A stretch of 64,000 nt of DNA from DASSNU01 sp035701265 (GTDB taxonomy: Bacteria > Gemmatimonadota > Gemmatimonadetes > Gemmatimonadales > Gemmatimonadaceae). Below are positions 24,525-35,500 of the stretch, piece by piece. The stretch covers positions 308,481-372,480 of the forward strand of contig DASSNU010000015.1 of assembly GCA_035701265.1 (NCBI GenBank), in the 5' to 3' direction. Position 1 is the first letter of the stretch, and the number at the start of each line of letters is the position of its first letter. Under the pieces are notes generated by a model. The model was not told the DNA's origin. It was given only the letters and a program-made list of their open reading frames with translations, and did no database searches. The position numbers and the translations under genes were made by a program.

Positions 24525-26936
24525 CTAGAAGCGCCCCTCGGCGTAGAGCTCGGCGCGGAAGCCGCGGTCCGGATGGATGGTCTTCGCGACGTCGAAGCGC
24601 AGCAGTCCATCCAGCACTGACAGTCCCGCCCCCGCGCTGGAGAGCGGCTGCCCCGGGTGCCACCAGTCGCGCCGGTCGCCGGCCCACCCCAGGTCGAAGA
24701 AGAGCGACGGGCGCACCGCCCGATACTGCCGCCCAAGCTCCGTGCGCGTCATCCAGTACGCGTTACCCGCGCCTTCGCCCGGATCGAATCCGCGAATGGT
24801 GTGCGGCCCACCCAGATACCAGAGCCGCTGCGGGGGAACCGTTCCCCCGGACATCCCCGCGCCGGCGGTGACCGACGCCTCGAGCCGCGCACCCACCGGA
24901 TGCGCGACGGTGAGATCCAGCGCGCCGCGCGTGTAGTCGAAGTCTCCGGCCGCACCTTCTCCGCGAAGATCGGCCGCGAGACGGAACCCGCGCGGGTCGA
25001 GCCCGAAGCTCGGCGTGATGCGGAACGACGCGCCCATCTCTCTCGCACGCTGCGCCACGATGTTCGGCAGGAAGCGCACGTCGTTCATCACGTTGGGGAG
25101 CGAGAACTGCGACTGCACCGTCGCCCGCCGCTCCTCTTCCGCGAACAACCGCCAGGTGAACGCCGATGCACCGGAAAAGGCGCCGGTGAGCTCCGCGCCC
25201 CAGCCACGGTAGTAGAAGCCGTTGTCCCGCGCGAAGAGCAGTGCGTCGATGGAGTTCCCCAGCCCGAGCGGATTCTCCCAATCGCTCGCGGCGACGAGCC
25301 GCCGGTACACGCCGAGCGAGAGCGTCTGCCGCATCCCCGCGCGCGAGAGATGGATCTCGCCGTTGGGCTCGAGGTCGGCCACACCCAGCCGCCCCTCCGC
25401 GCGCCAGCTCAACCCCTCGCCCAGGATCTGCTCGGTGGCGATTCCGCCGGAGAGTCCCTCGATGCGGTTGTAACGCCACATCCCATTCTCCAATCCGGTG
25501 AGCCAGTGCACTGGCTCTGGGGACCACCCCGGCTGCAGCGTGCCGCGCAGCTCCTTCTCCAGCGCCTCGCGCTCCGCCAGACCGAACGTCTCCTCGCCGG
25601 AATCGTAGATCGATCCGGGCAGCTCCGGCGACGCGAGCAGCTTGCCGGGATCGCACGGCACGCGCACCGCCACCGGGAGCGCGTCGTCGAACCGGCGCCG
25701 TACGAAGATGAGCGTGTCCGACGGCGAGCAGCGCCGCTTCGACAGATCGCCTCCCGCACGCTCGCCGCCGCCCTCGTCTCCCACGTCGATGTCGAATCCG
25801 TCGTCGGATACCTCGATCGTCACGTGCGTGCGCGTGCTGTCGTCGCGCGCCCCGCGCCTGCTCGAGCGCGTTCCCGCGCTGTCTCCCGCTGCACGTTCCT
25901 CCGCGAGCTGCTGCTGGCGACGGAAGAGCGAATCGGGGGAGGGAAGAGCGGCGAGCGAGTCGGCGCCGTTCACCGACGTGTACGCAAAGGTCTCCGCCAT
26001 GGAGAACGGCGAGCGCACCGCGCCCAGGCGCATCTGCCCTTCCACCGTTTCGGAGCGCGGGAGCCACCAGTGCGCCTCGTGCAGCCCGTACTCCACCGTG
26101 ACGGCGCGCACCTGGAACTCCATCGGCATGATGAGCGGGCGCATGAGACGGGGGACGTCGTCGAACTCGTGCGGGTCCTCCTCTTTGGCCATCTGGACGA
26201 TGTCCAGCGGCACGGCCGGGCGATACGCCGCGCGCACGATGTGGCCGCTCGCTTCGTCGAACCAGAGCGATCCGACGATGACATCGGGCTTGGGCTCTCG
26301 CGCGCGCACCTCGATCTCCACCAGGCGCACCACCTTCCCTCCGGGGAGCGTGAAGCTGGCGGAGTCGCCGGACGCGAACGTGTAGTACGCCTCCGCGTCC
26401 GCGGCGAGAGGGTGGATGAAGAACCCTTCATCGGTGCGCGCGACGCTGCGCGAGCTGATGAACAGCAGCCCTTCGCGCCCGGGGAAGTACGGGATGGGGC
26501 TCGTCTGCATCGTCCCCGTGAGCGCCTTCACGCCGGGGAAGAACGCCGGCGCCGCGGTACGCGAGCCGAGCACGTCCACCAGCGCGCCCGCGCCGCGGCG
26601 CCACCGCACGCGCGATGCGTTCTCGCTGCGGAAGAGCATCCGGTCGCGCCCGTGCTCGTGCAGGCGGATCCCCACCGACATGCGCTGGCGCGTGGTGGCG
26701 TCGTAGCTCGTGATCGAGGAGTCCTGGCGCACCCGCTCCGCGCGCGCCCGGTCGATCACCGCACGCGCATGCGCGTCGCGAAACGCGGACGCCAGGAGTG
26801 CCGGTGTGAGCGGCACGACGCGCCGCTCGGAGCGCTCGCTCCGCCCCGTGTCCGCCGCCTGTCGCGCGCTATCCGCCTGTGGGGGAGAGCCCTGCTGTAC
26901 CAGGACGATGAACGCGAGCGCGACGAGAGAGAACAT
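24525..26936 (-). CDS. Omp85/BamA-like outer membrane barrel protein
   Basis: The protein has 803 residues with a signal peptide (MFSLVALAFIVLVQQG). A large N-terminal part (to about 480) is not clearly POTRA-like. A C-terminal barrel contains the Omp85 signature region LGGPHTIRGFDPGEGAGNAYW and a final strand FRAELYAEGRF ending in Phe. The IRGF motif corresponds to the VRGF/Y tetrad at the tip of loop 6 in BamA. The protein could insert or secrete proteins or lipids at the outer membrane. The N-terminal domain is dominated by beta-rich segments of the kind found in DUF5686/carboxypeptidase-linked proteins, so substrate and partners are unknown. Confidence 0.75.
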   Translation of the reverse strand: MFSLVALAFIVLVQQGSPPQADSARQAADTGRSERSERRVVPLTPALLASAFRDAHARAVIDRARAERVRQDSSITSYDATTRQRMSVGIRLHEHGRDRMLFRSENASRVRWRRGAGALVDVLGSRTAAPAFFPGVKALTGTMQTSPIPYFPGREGLLFISSRSVARTDEGFFIHPLAADAEAYYTFASGDSASFTLPGGKVVRLVEIEVRAREPKPDVIVGSLWFDEASGHIVRAAYRPAVPLDIVQMAKEEDPHEFDDVPRLMRPLIMPMEFQVRAVTVEYGLHEAHWWLPRSETVEGQMRLGAVRSPFSMAETFAYTSVNGADSLAALPSPDSLFRRQQQLAEERAAGDSAGTRSSRRGARDDSTRTHVTIEVSDDGFDIDVGDEGGGERAGGDLSKRRCSPSDTLIFVRRRFDDALPVAVRVPCDPGKLLASPELPGSIYDSGEETFGLAEREALEKELRGTLQPGWSPEPVHWLTGLENGMWRYNRIEGLSGGIATEQILGEGLSWRAEGRLGVADLEPNGEIHLSRAGMRQTLSLGVYRRLVAASDWENPLGLGNSIDALLFARDNGFYYRGWGAELTGAFSGASAFTWRLFAEEERRATVQSQFSLPNVMNDVRFLPNIVAQRAREMGASFRITPSFGLDPRGFRLAADLRGEGAAGDFDYTRGALDLTVAHPVGARLEASVTAGAGMSGGTVPPQRLWYLGGPHTIRGFDPGEGAGNAYWMTRTELGRQYRAVRPSLFFDLGWAGDRRDWWHPGQPLSSAGAGLSVLDGLLRFDVAKTIHPDRGFRAELYAEGRF

Positions 26937-27028
26937 GCTGGGCGGACCGGGAGGGAGACGACCACACTACGGCCGCAGGTGCGAGAGGTTTCCATCTCGC
27001 ACGAATTCCGATGCCGGCGCGTCTCTCC

Positions 27029-27994
27029 CTACATCACCAGCACCACCTTCCCGTGCGCGCCGTGCCCGTGCATCACTTCCTCGTGCGCCTGCGGCGCTTT
27101 GGCGAGCGGGAACTCGCGCCCCACCACCGGGTGCAGCGTCCCGTTGGCGAGTCCGGCACGGAGCGCGGCATGGATGCTCGCCAGGTCGTCGCGAGTCGCA
27201 TTGAAGAGCGTCATCCCGCGGATGTCCGCATCGCGCCCCATGAGGTCGCGCGGGTTGATCTCCACCGGCCCTCGGCTGCCGATCACCACGATACGCCCGT
27301 GCGGCGCGAGGACCGTCGCGTCGCGCCCGAGATTGACGTTGGCGAGCATCTCGAGCACCACGTCCACACCCCGTCCATCCGTCAACTCCGCCAGCGCATC
27401 GAGGTACCCCTCCGCCGAGTGGTCGAGCACCTGCTCGGCACCGGCCTCGTGCACCAGACGGCGGCCGTCCTCCGTGCCCCCCGTGCCGATCACGTGCATC
27501 CCCGCCGCGCGCGCGAGCTGCACGGCGGCGATCCCCACGCCGCCCGTGGCGCCGTGCACGAACACCGTCTCGCCAGGACGCGCCTGTGCGCGGTGGAAGA
27601 GCGCGCGATAGGCCGTGGCGTACGGCACGCCGAGCGCGGCGCCCTGCACGTACGTCACGCTGCCGGGGAGCCGGTGTGCCTGCCACTCCTCGCACACGAG
27701 CAGCTCCGCGTACGCGCCCGTCACCGTGCCGGAGGTGTAGACGCGATCGCCGCGCGCCAGGCGACGTACGCCGTCGCCCACCTTCTCCACCGTCCCCGCC
27801 GCGTCCGAGCCGGGCGTGTAGGGGAGCGCGGGAGTACGCGCGTACTGCCCCGAGCGGACATACGCGTCCACCGGATTGACTCCGGCCGCGCGCACGCGCA
27901 CCAGCACCTGCCCCGCACTCGGCTCCGGGTCGGGGACCTCTTCCAACCGCATCACCTCCGGCGCGCCGAACTCGTGCACGCGAATCGCCTTCAC
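27029..27994 (-). CDS. NADPH:quinone reductase-like medium-chain oxidoreductase
   Basis: This 321-residue protein has the zinc-independent quinone oxidoreductase layout. The N-terminal GroES-like domain starts MKAIRVHEFGAPEVMRLEEV, followed by RAAGVNPVDAYVRSG and YTPGSDAAGTVEKVGDGV. The Rossmann motif VHGATGGVGIAAVQLARAAG binds NADPH. The catalytic zinc cysteines of alcohol dehydrogenases are absent. It would reduce quinones or activated alkenes in the cytoplasm. Start is a GTG at 27994 with GGAGGGGAC just upstream; the longer frame to 28183 has no coding character. Transcribed divergently from the M20 peptidase gene. Confidence 0.9.
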   Translation of the reverse strand: MKAIRVHEFGAPEVMRLEEVPDPEPSAGQVLVRVRAAGVNPVDAYVRSGQYARTPALPYTPGSDAAGTVEKVGDGVRRLARGDRVYTSGTVTGAYAELLVCEEWQAHRLPGSVTYVQGAALGVPYATAYRALFHRAQARPGETVFVHGATGGVGIAAVQLARAAGMHVIGTGGTEDGRRLVHEAGAEQVLDHSAEGYLDALAELTDGRGVDVVLEMLANVNLGRDATVLAPHGRIVVIGSRGPVEINPRDLMGRDADIRGMTLFNATRDDLASIHAALRAGLANGTLHPVVGREFPLAKAPQAHEEVMHGHGAHGKVVLVM

Positions 27995-28500
27995 CGTCCC
28001 CTCCACTCGTGAATGTTCCCACGCGGCCGGCACCGAGCCCGCCGCGGCGACCGGACAATCACACGATACTCGCTCATGCAATATGTGTGAGTGTCCGGTC
28101 GCGCTCCGCCATGCTCCTGGAATCGCACACTCCCTGCCAGAGTGCGCCATCGTCCTTCGGCCACCGCCAGCACATTCGCGCACCCGAGGGCCGCGCCACG
28201 TGGCGTGCCATACGCGCCGTGCCGTGCGCGGTGCCGTGTACCGTGCTGGCGCGCCCTTGGCCTGGCCATCTCGCCAGGCTCGCGCGGCTCCTGGGTGGCG
28301 ACATCACGCTCGAGAGCGGCGGCTCGCCTTGCATCGCCCGACGCTTCGCCCTCGATTATGTGGTCGTGTGCCACGTGGCGTCGATCCCGTCTACGCGGCC
28401 GCGCGCGCTCCGGTTTCACTCAGGAGCGCGCTCAATACCGGATGCACAACACCGGATCTACCGAGCATCCCGACCCGCTCTTCCGCCGGAGCCGCCAGCC
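27995..28500. other. Divergent intergenic region
   Basis: This 506-bp gap separates the quinone reductase and M20 peptidase genes and presumably carries both promoters. Frames on either strand are arginine/serine-rich chance frames. I see no RNA motif, strong hairpin or repeat. Confidence 0.5.
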
Positions 28501-29982
28501 ATGCGCCCCCCTCGCATCGATCTCCCACGCGTCCCCCACATCGCACGCGCACTCTGCGCCGTGACCATCGCATCCGTGGTACTGCTCGGCAGTGCGCCGA
28601 GCGCGAGCGCGCAGAGCGGACGGAGCACCGATCGCGCGCCTCAGCCCGCGTCCCCCATCGACTGGAATGCGCTGGGCGATGAGACGGTGCACGTCCTGTC
28701 GGATTATCTCAAGCTCAACACCACCAACCCGCCCGGGAACGAGATGCGCGCCATCCAGTTCCTCAAGCGCATCCTCGAGCGCGAGGGATTCGAGGTGCAG
28801 GTGCTGGACACGGCGGAGCTGGGGGCTACGCGCGGAAACATCTACGCGCGGCTCAAGGGGAACGGGAGCAAGAAGGCCATCGCGCTGGTGAATCACCTGG
28901 ACGTCGTACCCGCCACGCCGGAGTTCTGGAGCGTGCCTCCCTTCTCCGGCGCCATCAAGGATGGCTACGTGTGGGGACGCGGCGCGCTGGACATGAAGGG
29001 AGATGGGATCGTGCAGCTCATGGCGATGATCGCGCTCAAGCGGAGCGGTGTGCCGCTCGACCGTGACATCGTCTTCATCGGGAACACCGATGAGGAGCTG
29101 GGCTCCACCGGCGCCGAGGTGTTCGTGAAGAACCACCCCGATCTCCTGAAGGACGTGGAGTTCCTCCTCACCGAGGGCGGGGAGAATCTCGTGCACGATG
29201 GGAAGCTCGAGTACTACGGGATCGGAATCGCCGAGAAGCGCACCTTCTGGCAGCACGTCACGGTGAAGGGGACTCCGTCACACGGCTCGCGTCCCACCAA
29301 GGAGAACCCCGTGCCGAAGCTCGTGGCCGCGCTCGACAAGATCGCGCATTACGAGACGCCGTTGCACGTCACACCCGGCGTGGAGAAGTACTTCCACGAC
29401 ATCGCGCGGAACTACCAGGGCGAACAGCGCGCGTGGCTCACGAACATTCGCGCGGGCATCCAGGACCCGCGGGCGCGCGCGTGGATCCTGGACAACGTCT
29501 ACTGGAACGCGATCCTGCGGAACACCATCTCGCTCACCGTGATCGGCGGTTCGAACAAGACCAACGTCATTCCGCCGGAGGCGACGGCTGACGTGGACAT
29601 CCGGCTACTGCCTGATCAGGACCCTGCGGCAATGCTGGCCACGCTCAAGCGGATCGTGAACGACACGTCGGTGCACTTCACGCCGCTCCTCGCCCCCAAG
29701 ACGCCGCTCGAGAATCCCATCGACACCGAGCTCTTCCACGCCATCGAGCGTGCCGCGCGCGAGCGCGACCCCGGCGCGCTGGTGACGACGCCCATGCTCA
29801 CCGGCGCCACCGACCGGCCGACCTACCGCGCACTCGGGATCATCACGTACGGCTTCGACCCTTTCCGTGTGGAGGCCGCCGACGCGCAGCGCGGCGTGCA
29901 CGGGAACAACGAGCGTGTGAGCGTGGAGAACGTGAAGTTCGGCGTGCACTACCTGTACGACGTGTTAAGGTATGCACAGTGA
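28501..29982 (+). CDS. Secreted M20/M25/M40 family metallopeptidase
   Basis: The protein has 493 residues and a signal peptide ending near SAPSASAQS (about residue 38). M20 zinc site motifs are present in order: LVNHLDVVPA (His and Asp region), GRGALDMKGDG (bridging Asp), GNTDEELGSTGA (catalytic Glu pair) and the dimerisation/substrate-binding VTVKGTPSHGSRP. The last metal His lies near GVHGNNERV. It would hydrolyse peptides or N-acyl amino acids in the periplasm. The ATG at 28501 places the signal peptide at the N-terminus; upstream in-frame sequence to 28009 is not coding-like. No co-transcribed neighbour upstream; DUF4956 follows after 145 bp. Confidence 0.9.
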   Translation: MRPPRIDLPRVPHIARALCAVTIASVVLLGSAPSASAQSGRSTDRAPQPASPIDWNALGDETVHVLSDYLKLNTTNPPGNEMRAIQFLKRILEREGFEVQVLDTAELGATRGNIYARLKGNGSKKAIALVNHLDVVPATPEFWSVPPFSGAIKDGYVWGRGALDMKGDGIVQLMAMIALKRSGVPLDRDIVFIGNTDEELGSTGAEVFVKNHPDLLKDVEFLLTEGGENLVHDGKLEYYGIGIAEKRTFWQHVTVKGTPSHGSRPTKENPVPKLVAALDKIAHYETPLHVTPGVEKYFHDIARNYQGEQRAWLTNIRAGIQDPRARAWILDNVYWNAILRNTISLTVIGGSNKTNVIPPEATADVDIRLLPDQDPAAMLATLKRIVNDTSVHFTPLLAPKTPLENPIDTELFHAIERAARERDPGALVTTPMLTGATDRPTYRALGIITYGFDPFRVEAADAQRGVHGNNERVSVENVKFGVHYLYDVLRYAQ

Positions 29983-30127
29983 AAGCGCGGCCTGTGACGG
30001 GGACGGTGGCTGCTCCCGCAGGCGGCAGGGGGTGACGCGCTACTCGGCGTACTGAGCACGCGGGCTTCGCCTGGCCCCTTCCCAGAGTCCCACCACTCCG
30101 GTCCACTTCCTGCTTCTAGCAGGGGGT

Positions 30128-31381
30128 ATGGACACCTCCACCCGCCGCGAGCGCCCCTCGCGGAAGGGCGCGGGCGATGCGCCCTCATCCTCCAAGGAGA
30201 AGCGCGCTCACCGCGCCTCGGCCGCCGCCGACGACGACGCCGCCAAGAAACACGCCGCCGCCACGGAGCACACGGACGACACCGCGCTCCCGCCGGAGGC
30301 ACGCGTGCAGCGCGCCGCGTCCGCGCCACGCTCCGGCGACGATGACACCGCCCGCAGCCAGGACCTGCGCCAGCTCCCGCTCGCCCGGCTCGTCGGCTAC
30401 TACGCGGTGGTCATCGCGGTCGCGATCCTGCTGTCGTGGCTCTTCCCGATCGTGCGCGAGAGCCTCACCTCCACCACCACCAACGCGGCCAACGTCGTGA
30501 GCAAGAGCGACGCGCTGCGCGAAGGGGTGATCCCGCTCCCGGGACAGGCGGGCACCGGCATCGTCGGTCTCTTCGACCGCGCGGGCACCACGTTCATCGT
30601 CATCCTCGGCGCCCTCTCGCTCGTGCTCCCGGTGGCGTGGGTCTACATCTACACGCGCCGCATGCGCCACGACCCGGCGCTCGTCCACTCGCTCATCATC
30701 CTCCCGATCGCCGTCGCCGGGATCCTGCTCGTCGTGCGCAACAGCCTCGCGCTCGCGTTCAGTCTGGCCGGTATCGTGGCCGCGGTCCGCTTCCGCAACA
30801 CGCTCAAGGATCCGCGCGATGCGGTCTACATTTTTCTCGCGATCGGCATCGGGCTCGCCTGCGGCGTGCAGGCGGTGGACGTGGCGCTCATCATGTCCGT
30901 CATCTTCAACCTGGTGGTGCTCGCGCTCTGGAAGTACAACGCGGGCTCGCTGTACGGCGCGCAGGAAAGTTTGGCCGGCGTGTTGTGGGCTGCCGCCGCG
31001 CCCAACCTGAAGCAAGCAAAACGACAGGCCATCTCCGCCGGCGATCCGGAGCTGCTCGAGGCGCACAGTACGCGCGATCAGGAGCAGTTGACCCGCGAGC
31101 TCGACGCCGCACGCCAGGCGATCAACGCACACGGCGCCATTCTCGTCCACACATCCAAGCCGGAGACCGCGCGCGCGGTGGTGGAGGATGCGCTGCGCGA
31201 GTCGGCGCGCGCGTGGAACCTGTGCGACGTGGAGCAGGATGGCGACGACAACCAGACGCTGCGCTACGTGGTGCGCTTCAAGAAGCGCGCGTCCCCGCTC
31301 GACGTGCTGAGCGTGCTGCACGAGCGGTGGGGATCTCACGTGCCCGCGGCGGAGTACATCCCCTTCAAGAAGCGCAAGTAG
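30128..31381 (+). CDS. DUF4956 membrane protein (polyphosphate-linked)
   Basis: This 417-residue protein has a highly charged, disordered N-terminal 85 residues, then about five membrane helices (about residues 90-265). The family hallmark AGIVAAVRFRNTLKDPRDAVY is followed by IFLAIGIGLACGVQAVDVAL. A cytosolic C-terminal alpha/beta domain follows. In other bacteria DUF4956 genes sit beside VTC-like polyphosphate polymerases (CYTH/TTM fold). Here the next two genes encode a phosphoesterase and a CYTH-PPK1 fusion, with gaps of only 5 and 3 bp, so a role in polyphosphate handling or membrane transport is likely. The exact biochemical role is unknown. Confidence 0.88.
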   Translation: MDTSTRRERPSRKGAGDAPSSSKEKRAHRASAAADDDAAKKHAAATEHTDDTALPPEARVQRAASAPRSGDDDTARSQDLRQLPLARLVGYYAVVIAVAILLSWLFPIVRESLTSTTTNAANVVSKSDALREGVIPLPGQAGTGIVGLFDRAGTTFIVILGALSLVLPVAWVYIYTRRMRHDPALVHSLIILPIAVAGILLVVRNSLALAFSLAGIVAAVRFRNTLKDPRDAVYIFLAIGIGLACGVQAVDVALIMSVIFNLVVLALWKYNAGSLYGAQESLAGVLWAAAAPNLKQAKRQAISAGDPELLEAHSTRDQEQLTRELDAARQAINAHGAILVHTSKPETARAVVEDALRESARAWNLCDVEQDGDDNQTLRYVVRFKKRASPLDVLSVLHERWGSHVPAAEYIPFKKRK

Positions 31382-31386
31382 GGATC

Positions 31387-32529
31387 ATGCCGTACCGTAC
31401 ACTGACTCTGGTGCTCTGCGTCGCGCTGCTCTCCGCCGCGTGCACCACCACCGCGATCGAGAAGGTGACTGACGAGGAAGTCGCCGCGCACTCCGATGCG
31501 ATCGAGCTCTTCCTCATCGGCGACGCCGGACTCCCCGCCCCCGGCGGCGAGCCGGTGCTCCAGGCGTTGCGCCGCCAGCTCACTGCCGACACGCTGCACA
31601 AGCTGGTGGTCTACCTGGGCGACAACGCCTACCCGCACGGCCTTCCGGATTCCAGCGCCCCCGACCGGAAGCAGGCCGAGCAGAGTCTCAATGCGCAGAT
31701 CGCCGTGCTGCGCGACACACACACCCCAGGGATCTTCATCCCCGGCAATCACGACTGGGACGCGGGAAGCCCCGATGGCTGGGACGCGATCCGCCGCGAA
31801 TGGCACTACATCCGCGATCTCAAGAACGACAGCGTGAGCTTCCTGCCCACGGACGGATGTCCCGGGCCGGCAGTGCTCGACCTGCAGCACTTCGCGCGAC
31901 TCATCATTCTCGACACGCAGTGGTGGCTGCAGCGCGGTCCCAAGCCGATAGCGCCGCAGTCCACCTGTCCCACGGCCACCGACGACGAAGTCACGGACTC
32001 CATCCGCTCGGCGCTCTCCACGGCCGAGGATCGGCCGGTGATCGTGGTCGCCCACCATCCGCTCGTCTCCGGCGGACAGCACGGCGGCTACTTCGACTGG
32101 CCCACCAACCTGTATCGCCCGTATCTCACCCAGGCGGGCTTCGTGTTCGCCGATCAGGACGTGTCGAGCACGCGCTACCGCCACATGCGGCTCGTACTCG
32201 CGCGCGCGTTCCAGGAAGATCCTCCCTTCCTGTTCGCCGCCGGACATGAGCACAACCTGCAGCTTCTGCGCGGGCGGCAGGAACGCTTCAACGTCGTGAG
32301 CGGCGGCGGGATCTACGGGCACACGACGCCCGTGCGCGACATTGGCGGGACGCTCTTCGCTCAGCGCGCGAGCGGCTTCGTGCGCCTCACGCTGCGCCAG
32401 GACCACCTGGTGCACATTGTCGTCTACACCGTGGACTCGAACGGCAAGAGCGACGAGGCGTACGCCATCTGGCTCGACGCGAGCCCCGACTCGGCACAGG
32501 GCGCCACGCCGGCGGCAAAGGGAGAGTGA
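31387..32529 (+). CDS. Calcineurin-like metallophosphoesterase lipoprotein
   Basis: The protein has 380 residues. The signal MPYRTLTLVLCVALLSAACTTT has a lipobox (SAAC), so it should be membrane-anchored outside the cytoplasm. Metallophosphoesterase motifs are in order: FLIGDAG, YLGDNAYP, IFIPGNHDWD, VVAHHPLVSGGQHG and AGHEHNLQLL. These hold the Asp, Asn and His ligands of a two-metal centre. It resembles purple-acid-type phosphatases more than nucleotidases. Placement between DUF4956 and the CYTH-PPK1 gene in one operon suggests it acts on polyphosphate, or releases phosphate in the periplasm. Confidence 0.88.
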   Translation: MPYRTLTLVLCVALLSAACTTTAIEKVTDEEVAAHSDAIELFLIGDAGLPAPGGEPVLQALRRQLTADTLHKLVVYLGDNAYPHGLPDSSAPDRKQAEQSLNAQIAVLRDTHTPGIFIPGNHDWDAGSPDGWDAIRREWHYIRDLKNDSVSFLPTDGCPGPAVLDLQHFARLIILDTQWWLQRGPKPIAPQSTCPTATDDEVTDSIRSALSTAEDRPVIVVAHHPLVSGGQHGGYFDWPTNLYRPYLTQAGFVFADQDVSSTRYRHMRLVLARAFQEDPPFLFAAGHEHNLQLLRGRQERFNVVSGGGIYGHTTPVRDIGGTLFAQRASGFVRLTLRQDHLVHIVVYTVDSNGKSDEAYAIWLDASPDSAQGATPAAKGE

Positions 32530-32532
32530 CGG

Positions 32533-35500
32533 GTGAGCGACGAGCGCGTGATCAGGCTGGAAGTACGCGATCGCACCACACTCGAGCGATTGATCACGGC
32601 GCCCCTCCCCGCCTCGTTGCGCGAGCGGTCCAACGAGCGCACGCGCCAGATCGTCCGCGACGTGTACTACGACACGCCCGCACACGATCTGGCCGAGCGC
32701 GGCGTCACGGTGCGCCACTCCATCCGCGCCGACGGGCTCGCCACGTTGGGCGTGGAGATGCGCGAGCCCGGCGCCGAGGGCGCGCGGGTGGCGTACAGCC
32801 GCGTGCAGGGTGACGCGCCCGCCGTCGCCGGCGACACGCATGGTCTCTTCGATGGCGACTCCGAGCCCGCGCGGCTCCTGCGCGCGATGGTGGACCCGGC
32901 CCGCCTCGTACCGCAGCTCGAGCTCGAGACGACGCGCACCACGCGCGTGGCCACGGCATCACACGATCACGGCCGCACCTTCATCATCGCCTACGATCTG
33001 GCCACGCTGCGGCTCGGCGAGCGCTCGTCCGAGCTCTGTCAGGTGGAGCTCACCCTTCCCGCCGAGGGAGGGGGGACGCCCGAAGCGGGCGCCATCACAC
33101 GCTCGCTCGAGAGCGCGCACGGGGTCCGTGTCACGCTCGCCGACCTCTACCGCCGCGCGCGAGAGATCGCCGCCGCACTCGAGACGGGGGAGCTGGTCGA
33201 GGCGATCCGTGGCTCGCGCGAGGTGGTCGTCGTGGCGCATCGAGGAGGACGGATCGCGCTCTGTCGCTACGACGAGAACGCGCTGCGCCTTCCGGGCGCG
33301 CCGGGCGCGGGAGACGAATGCTGCCGCGCAGTGATGCGCGACCTGTTCGGCGATGCGCAGGGACGCAGTCAACTGCTCGGCGCGATCCCCGGTACCGCGA
33401 CGCGCCCCGCGCTGGAGATCTGGTTCGTCGAGCGCGCCGATGCGTCCGACGATGGCGACGGCGACGCATCGTCCGTCGTCTGGCTCCCGTTCGATCAGGT
33501 GCTCGCGATGGCGGGCTCTCCCGCGCTGCGCGGCGCGCGCACGCTCGCCGCGCTCAACGTCGCCGCGCGCGCCGGCCTCTCCAGCGACCACGCGCTGGCG
33601 CAAACGCTCGAGCGCGCGCGGGGAGAGGTGCTTCGCCCCGCCGCACGGGGGAACCACACGGCGCCATCCGCGGCGTCTCCACCCCACGAGGAGGCCGATG
33701 TCGAAGCGGAGGACGCGGGAGGCGATGGCCTGAGCACCGACACGTTCCTCGACCGCGATGCGAGCGCGCTCGCCTTCAACGAGCGCGTGCTCGCGCTGGC
33801 CGCCGACGAGCGCGTGCCGCTCCTCGAGCGTGTGCGCTTCGTGTCCATCTTCGGCAGCAACCTGGACGACTTCTTCATGACGCGCATCGCCGCGTCCAAG
33901 CGACGGCTCGCCCGCCGCGCGGCGCGCGGGAAGGACGTGGCCGAACAGCAGGCGCGGCTCGACGCCATGGCCATCCGCGTTCGCCGCATCGTGTCGCGCG
34001 CGAACCGGATGCTCATCGACACGCTCATCCCCGCGCTCGCGGCGCAGGCGATCGACCTGCTCGGCTGGTCCGATCTCACCGAAGGAGAGCAGCAGTATCT
34101 GTGGAGCTACTACTCCACCTTCCTCGACGCGGTGCTCACGCCGCTCGCCGCCGATGCCACGCATCCGTTCCCCCACATGCGCAACCTGCGGCCGGCGCTC
34201 GGCGTCTTCGGGCGCACGCCGGGGGACGACACGCGCCGCTTCGTGGCGATCGAGCTCACCGGCGAGCTGCCGCGCTTCATCGCGCTCCCCGGCGGGCGGC
34301 GCTTCGTTCCGCTCGAGGAGCTCATCCGCGCCTTCGTGCCGGCGTTGTATCCCGGCATCGAGGTGGAGTGCGCGAGCCTGTTCCGCGTCACGCGCGCCGC
34401 CGACCTCACGCTCGACGAATCGAACGTGCTCGACGTGCTGCAGGCGGTACGGCAGGAGATCACCGAACGCCCCTTCCGTCCCGTGGTGCGGCTCGAGGTG
34501 GAACGCGGGATCGCCCCCGAGATGCAGGCGCTCCTCCTGCGCGAGCTGCAGGAGGAAGCGCAGGGCGAGGTGCCGATGCTGGGGGAGCAGGACGTCTACG
34601 TGAGCGATGCGTTCCTGGACCTGGCCGCGCTGAGCGAGATCGCCGATCTGCCGGTGGACACGCTGCACTATCCGCCGCTCCGGCACCGGTCGCCGCTCCC
34701 CGCTGACCGCCCGGTCACGGAGGTGCTGCGCGAGCACACGGTGCTCGTCCACTTTCCCGAGGACTCCTTCGAGCACTCGGTGGTGCGCTTCCTGGCCGAG
34801 GCGGCCGACGACCCGGAGGTCGTGGCGGTCAAGATCACGCTCTACCGCACCGATGATTCATCGCCCGTGGTGGAGCAGCTGTTGCGCGCGCGGCGCGCGG
34901 GGAAGGACGTGGTCGCGCTGGTCGAGCTCAAGGCGAGCTTCGAGGAGCGGCGGAACATCGAGTGGGCACGCTCGCTCGAGTTCGCCGGCATCCACGTCGT
35001 CTACGGCGCGGCCGGCATCAAGGTGCACGCCAAGACGGCCATGGTCGTGCGCCGCGAGGATGGCGGCGTGCGCCGCTACGCGTACATCGGCACCGGCAAC
35101 CTGAACGCGGTGACGGCGGCCACGTACACCGATCTGGGAATTCTCACCGCCGATCCGGCGCTCTGCGCGGACGTGAGCGACGTGTTCGACGTGCTCACCG
35201 CGTCCGCGCACGATGCATCCTTCCGCACGCTGCTCGTGGCGCCGTTCAACATGCGCGAGCGGTTCATGGAGATGATCGAGCGCGAGATCGCGCACGCGCG
35301 CGCCGGCCGCCGCGGCGCCATCCAGGCCAAGCTGAACGGGCTGGCCGACCGGGACATCATCGCCGCGCTCTACGGCGCCTCGCGGGCGGGCGTCGAGATC
35401 GATCTCGCGGTGCGCGGCATCTGCGCGCTCCGTCCGTGCGTGCCCGGGCTGTCCGATCACATCCGCGTGGTGAGCCTCCTGGGCCGATTCCTGGAGCACT

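Noticed and set aside
24657..27611. A 984-codon open frame on the plus strand
   Set aside because: Antisense to the Omp85-like and quinone reductase genes; the predicted protein is Arg/His-rich without motifs.
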